Assembly: GCA_963573315.1 (NCBI GenBank)
Contig: CAUYJH010000044.1
Location: 1 to 47,446 of the forward strand
Source: Entomortierella parvispora
Lineage: Eukaryota; Mortierellomycota; Mortierellomycetes; Mortierellales; Mortierellaceae
Length of the DNA: 47,446 bases
Reading direction: 5' to 3'
Shown: positions 45,684 to 47,446 of the stretch, piece after piece
How the letters are laid out: every line of letters begins with the position of its first letter
Numbering within the stretch: position 1 is the stretch's first letter
Made by a program: the position numbers and the translations under genes
Notes under the pieces: model-generated
Seen by the model: only the letters and a program-made list of their open reading frames with translations
Database searches by the model: none
Told to the model about the DNA's origin: nothing

Positions 45684-47446
45684 ATGTTCATAGTCCGCCA
45701 AGGGACTTTTTGCAGCCGTACCCCAGCCCTGTCCGCCTTCTTGTCCTCCTCTCGTCCCCCTCTGCCTTTGCTCGCACGCTCATTCCGCTCGACGCCACCA
45801 CAGTCGCTGCATCGCTCGCCCGCTGTCCGTGACACGTGCGCCCCATCCACAACCAACCCCTACCTTCCCCCTGCATCCCTCTTCCCTCTCTCTTCCTCTG
45901 CATCCTCGACAGCCCGACCTCGACTTCCAGTCCGGACAGCATCCCCTCGACCTGCAAGTCTTGCCCGCAATCTCTCGGCCCTGCCCCATTCTCGACTGAT
46001 CAGGCACCTCTCTACATTCTCCCCTTCACTCAGAGAACAGGTTCAGACCATAGACCCCAATCCTCACCTCGACAATCGTATCAAGATATTTGCTGCGCCA
46101 ATGCCTCGCTCTTACGCAGTATGTTTAGCCTTGCACCGGCTCAGCTATGATGTTGTTGCTTCTCCAAAGTCCAGTGGATCGCAAGTTTGAACGCGTATTT
46201 TGCTCACTCAACTCACTCCCCCATGATTTCGCAATTAGGATGCCGTTGACAAACTCAACGGCCTTCAGACCAACTTTGCTGTGCTGGACGCCGTGCGCAA
46301 ATCAGGAGGAAGCTCAAACAAGAATGCCTTGGGAGAGATGATTGATTTCGTTGTCAGGAGCGGATACCACGTAAGGGCCAACCGGTGCCATGGACTTTTT
46401 TTATTTTATTTTATCCCCTGGAGGACATGGAAAAATCTGACTCATTCGAGAACAAATTCTGTCGTCATCTTGCTCCTCTTTTTCTTTTTAGCCTGAAGAC
46501 TTTGACGACTTGAACCTGATCCATGTCACTGGCACCAAGGGCAAAGGCTCTACCTGTGCCTTGACAGAGTCTATTCTTCGCTCATACGAGGGCAAGAGAA
46601 AACTGAAGACTGGTAACACTGAACACGAGGAAATCAAGGGGAGAGGGGGGAGGAGGAAGAGGGTCATGTATTTTAAAAAAGATATTCTCCTGAAAATGTG
46701 AGATCCCTCAACTGAACCTCGTCATGTTTGATATTCTTAGGTCTCTACACTTCGCCTCATCTCATGGAAGTCAGGGAACGGATTCGGATCAACGGAGCGC
46801 CTATTAGCAAAGAGCTCTTTGCAAAGTACTTTTTCGAGGTCTGGGACCGTCTTGATTCCACAGGAGTAAGCCCTTTTTTTTGAAGTCGCGACAGGCATCT
46901 CTCGATTGCGTGACCGATGCATGGGAATATTTTTTATTTTGATCTGTGTGCTTAACTCTATTTTTTTTTTTTTTTTGTTCTCAAAAGGACAAGTCCAAGC
47001 CAGGTTACTTTAGATACTTGACCGTGTTGGCTTTCCATGTGTTCAAGCAGGAAAAAGTTGATGTTGGCATTCTGGAGGTCGGTGTCGGTGGAGCCTATGA
47101 TTCCACCAACATTATCAAGACCCCCGTGGTCTGTGGCGTCGCCGCTCTGGGCATTGATCACGTCTCTGTTCTTGGATCCACCTTGGGTGAAATTGCATGG
47201 AACAAAGGAGGAATCTTCAAGAACAACGTGCCCGCGTTCACTTCACCACAGCCAATTGAGGGTCTCGACGTCCTGAACAGTAGAGCAAAGGAGCTTGGTG
47301 TACGTAATTCAATTGATCCGTTCGCTATTATTCTCATTTTTCGAGATAACTTATCAGACTTTGTGTGACCTTTGTAGGCGTCACTCCAAGTCGTTCGAGG
47401 ATTTGCAGAGGAGGAGATCAAACACGTCAAGATTGGACTCGCAGGA
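45684..47446 (+). CDS. Folylpolyglutamate synthase, 5' part (runs off window)
   Basis: Exons 45684-46118, 46239-46370, 46492-46612, 46741-46865, 46988-47299 and 47378 onward; the 3' end is outside the window. FPGS adds glutamates to folates, which retains them in the cell and in mitochondria and supports methionine and purine synthesis (yeast Met7). Seen in order: RSYADAVDKLNGLQTN, the ATP-binding P-loop HVTGTKGKGSTC, GLYTSPHLMEVRERIRI, the VGILEVGVGGAYDSTN segment, and LGIDHVSVLGSTLGEIAWNK, all hallmarks of the Mur-ligase-like FPGS family. The first 139 residues are Ser/Arg/Pro-rich with almost no acidic residues near the start, which suggests a mitochondrial presequence. An in-frame ATG at 46101 (MPRSYA) sits just before the catalytic domain and could start a cytosolic form. 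Confidence 0.92.

Overview
The window is eukaryotic nuclear DNA from a filamentous fungus. Genes are broken by many short GT-AG introns (about 50-300 nt). The gene content is fungal: a velvet factor, the polarisome scaffold Spa2, a Cch1-type calcium channel, an MscS-like channel and GNA1. An early-diverging lineage such as Mortierellomycota/Mucoromycota is my inference from protein character and intron density; no marker in the window proves it. I see no transposon, rRNA, tRNA, CRISPR array or virus-derived gene.

Layout, left to right: 3' end of eIF3 subunit L (+); TRM5 tRNA m1G37 methyltransferase (+); GNA1 glucosamine-6-phosphate acetyltransferase (-); a large MscS-like channel with an EF-hand-like segment (+); MED31 (-) and PARG (+) sharing a 253-bp divergent promoter; a GNAT acetyltransferase cut off at its CoA loop (-); the 14-exon calcium channel CCH1 (-), divergent from a protein tyrosine phosphatase (+); a 2.9-kb gene-free region before a Crz1-like C2H2 zinc-finger factor (+); SPA2 (-); a velvet-domain regulator (-); an unrecognised 172-residue, six-exon protein (-); a membrane-anchored methyltransferase (-), divergent from RPA135, the second-largest RNA polymerase I subunit (+); and the 5' part of folylpolyglutamate synthase (+), which runs off the window.

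Most genes are housekeeping: translation, tRNA modification, chitin precursor supply, Mediator, PolI and folate. A looser theme is calcium and membrane signalling, with a mechanosensitive channel, Cch1, a tyrosine phosphatase and a Crz1-like factor within about 25 kb. Neighbourhood in a fungus is weak evidence for shared function.

Exon structures were worked out by hand from splice consensus, phase agreement and protein-family continuity. The most unusual points are a probable 4-nt microexon in the MscS gene, the unrecognised 172-residue gene, a Gln in the first selectivity-filter position of Cch1, a GC-AG intron in the same gene, and the truncated acetyltransferase. I found no evidence of a self-contained new defence or mobile system.
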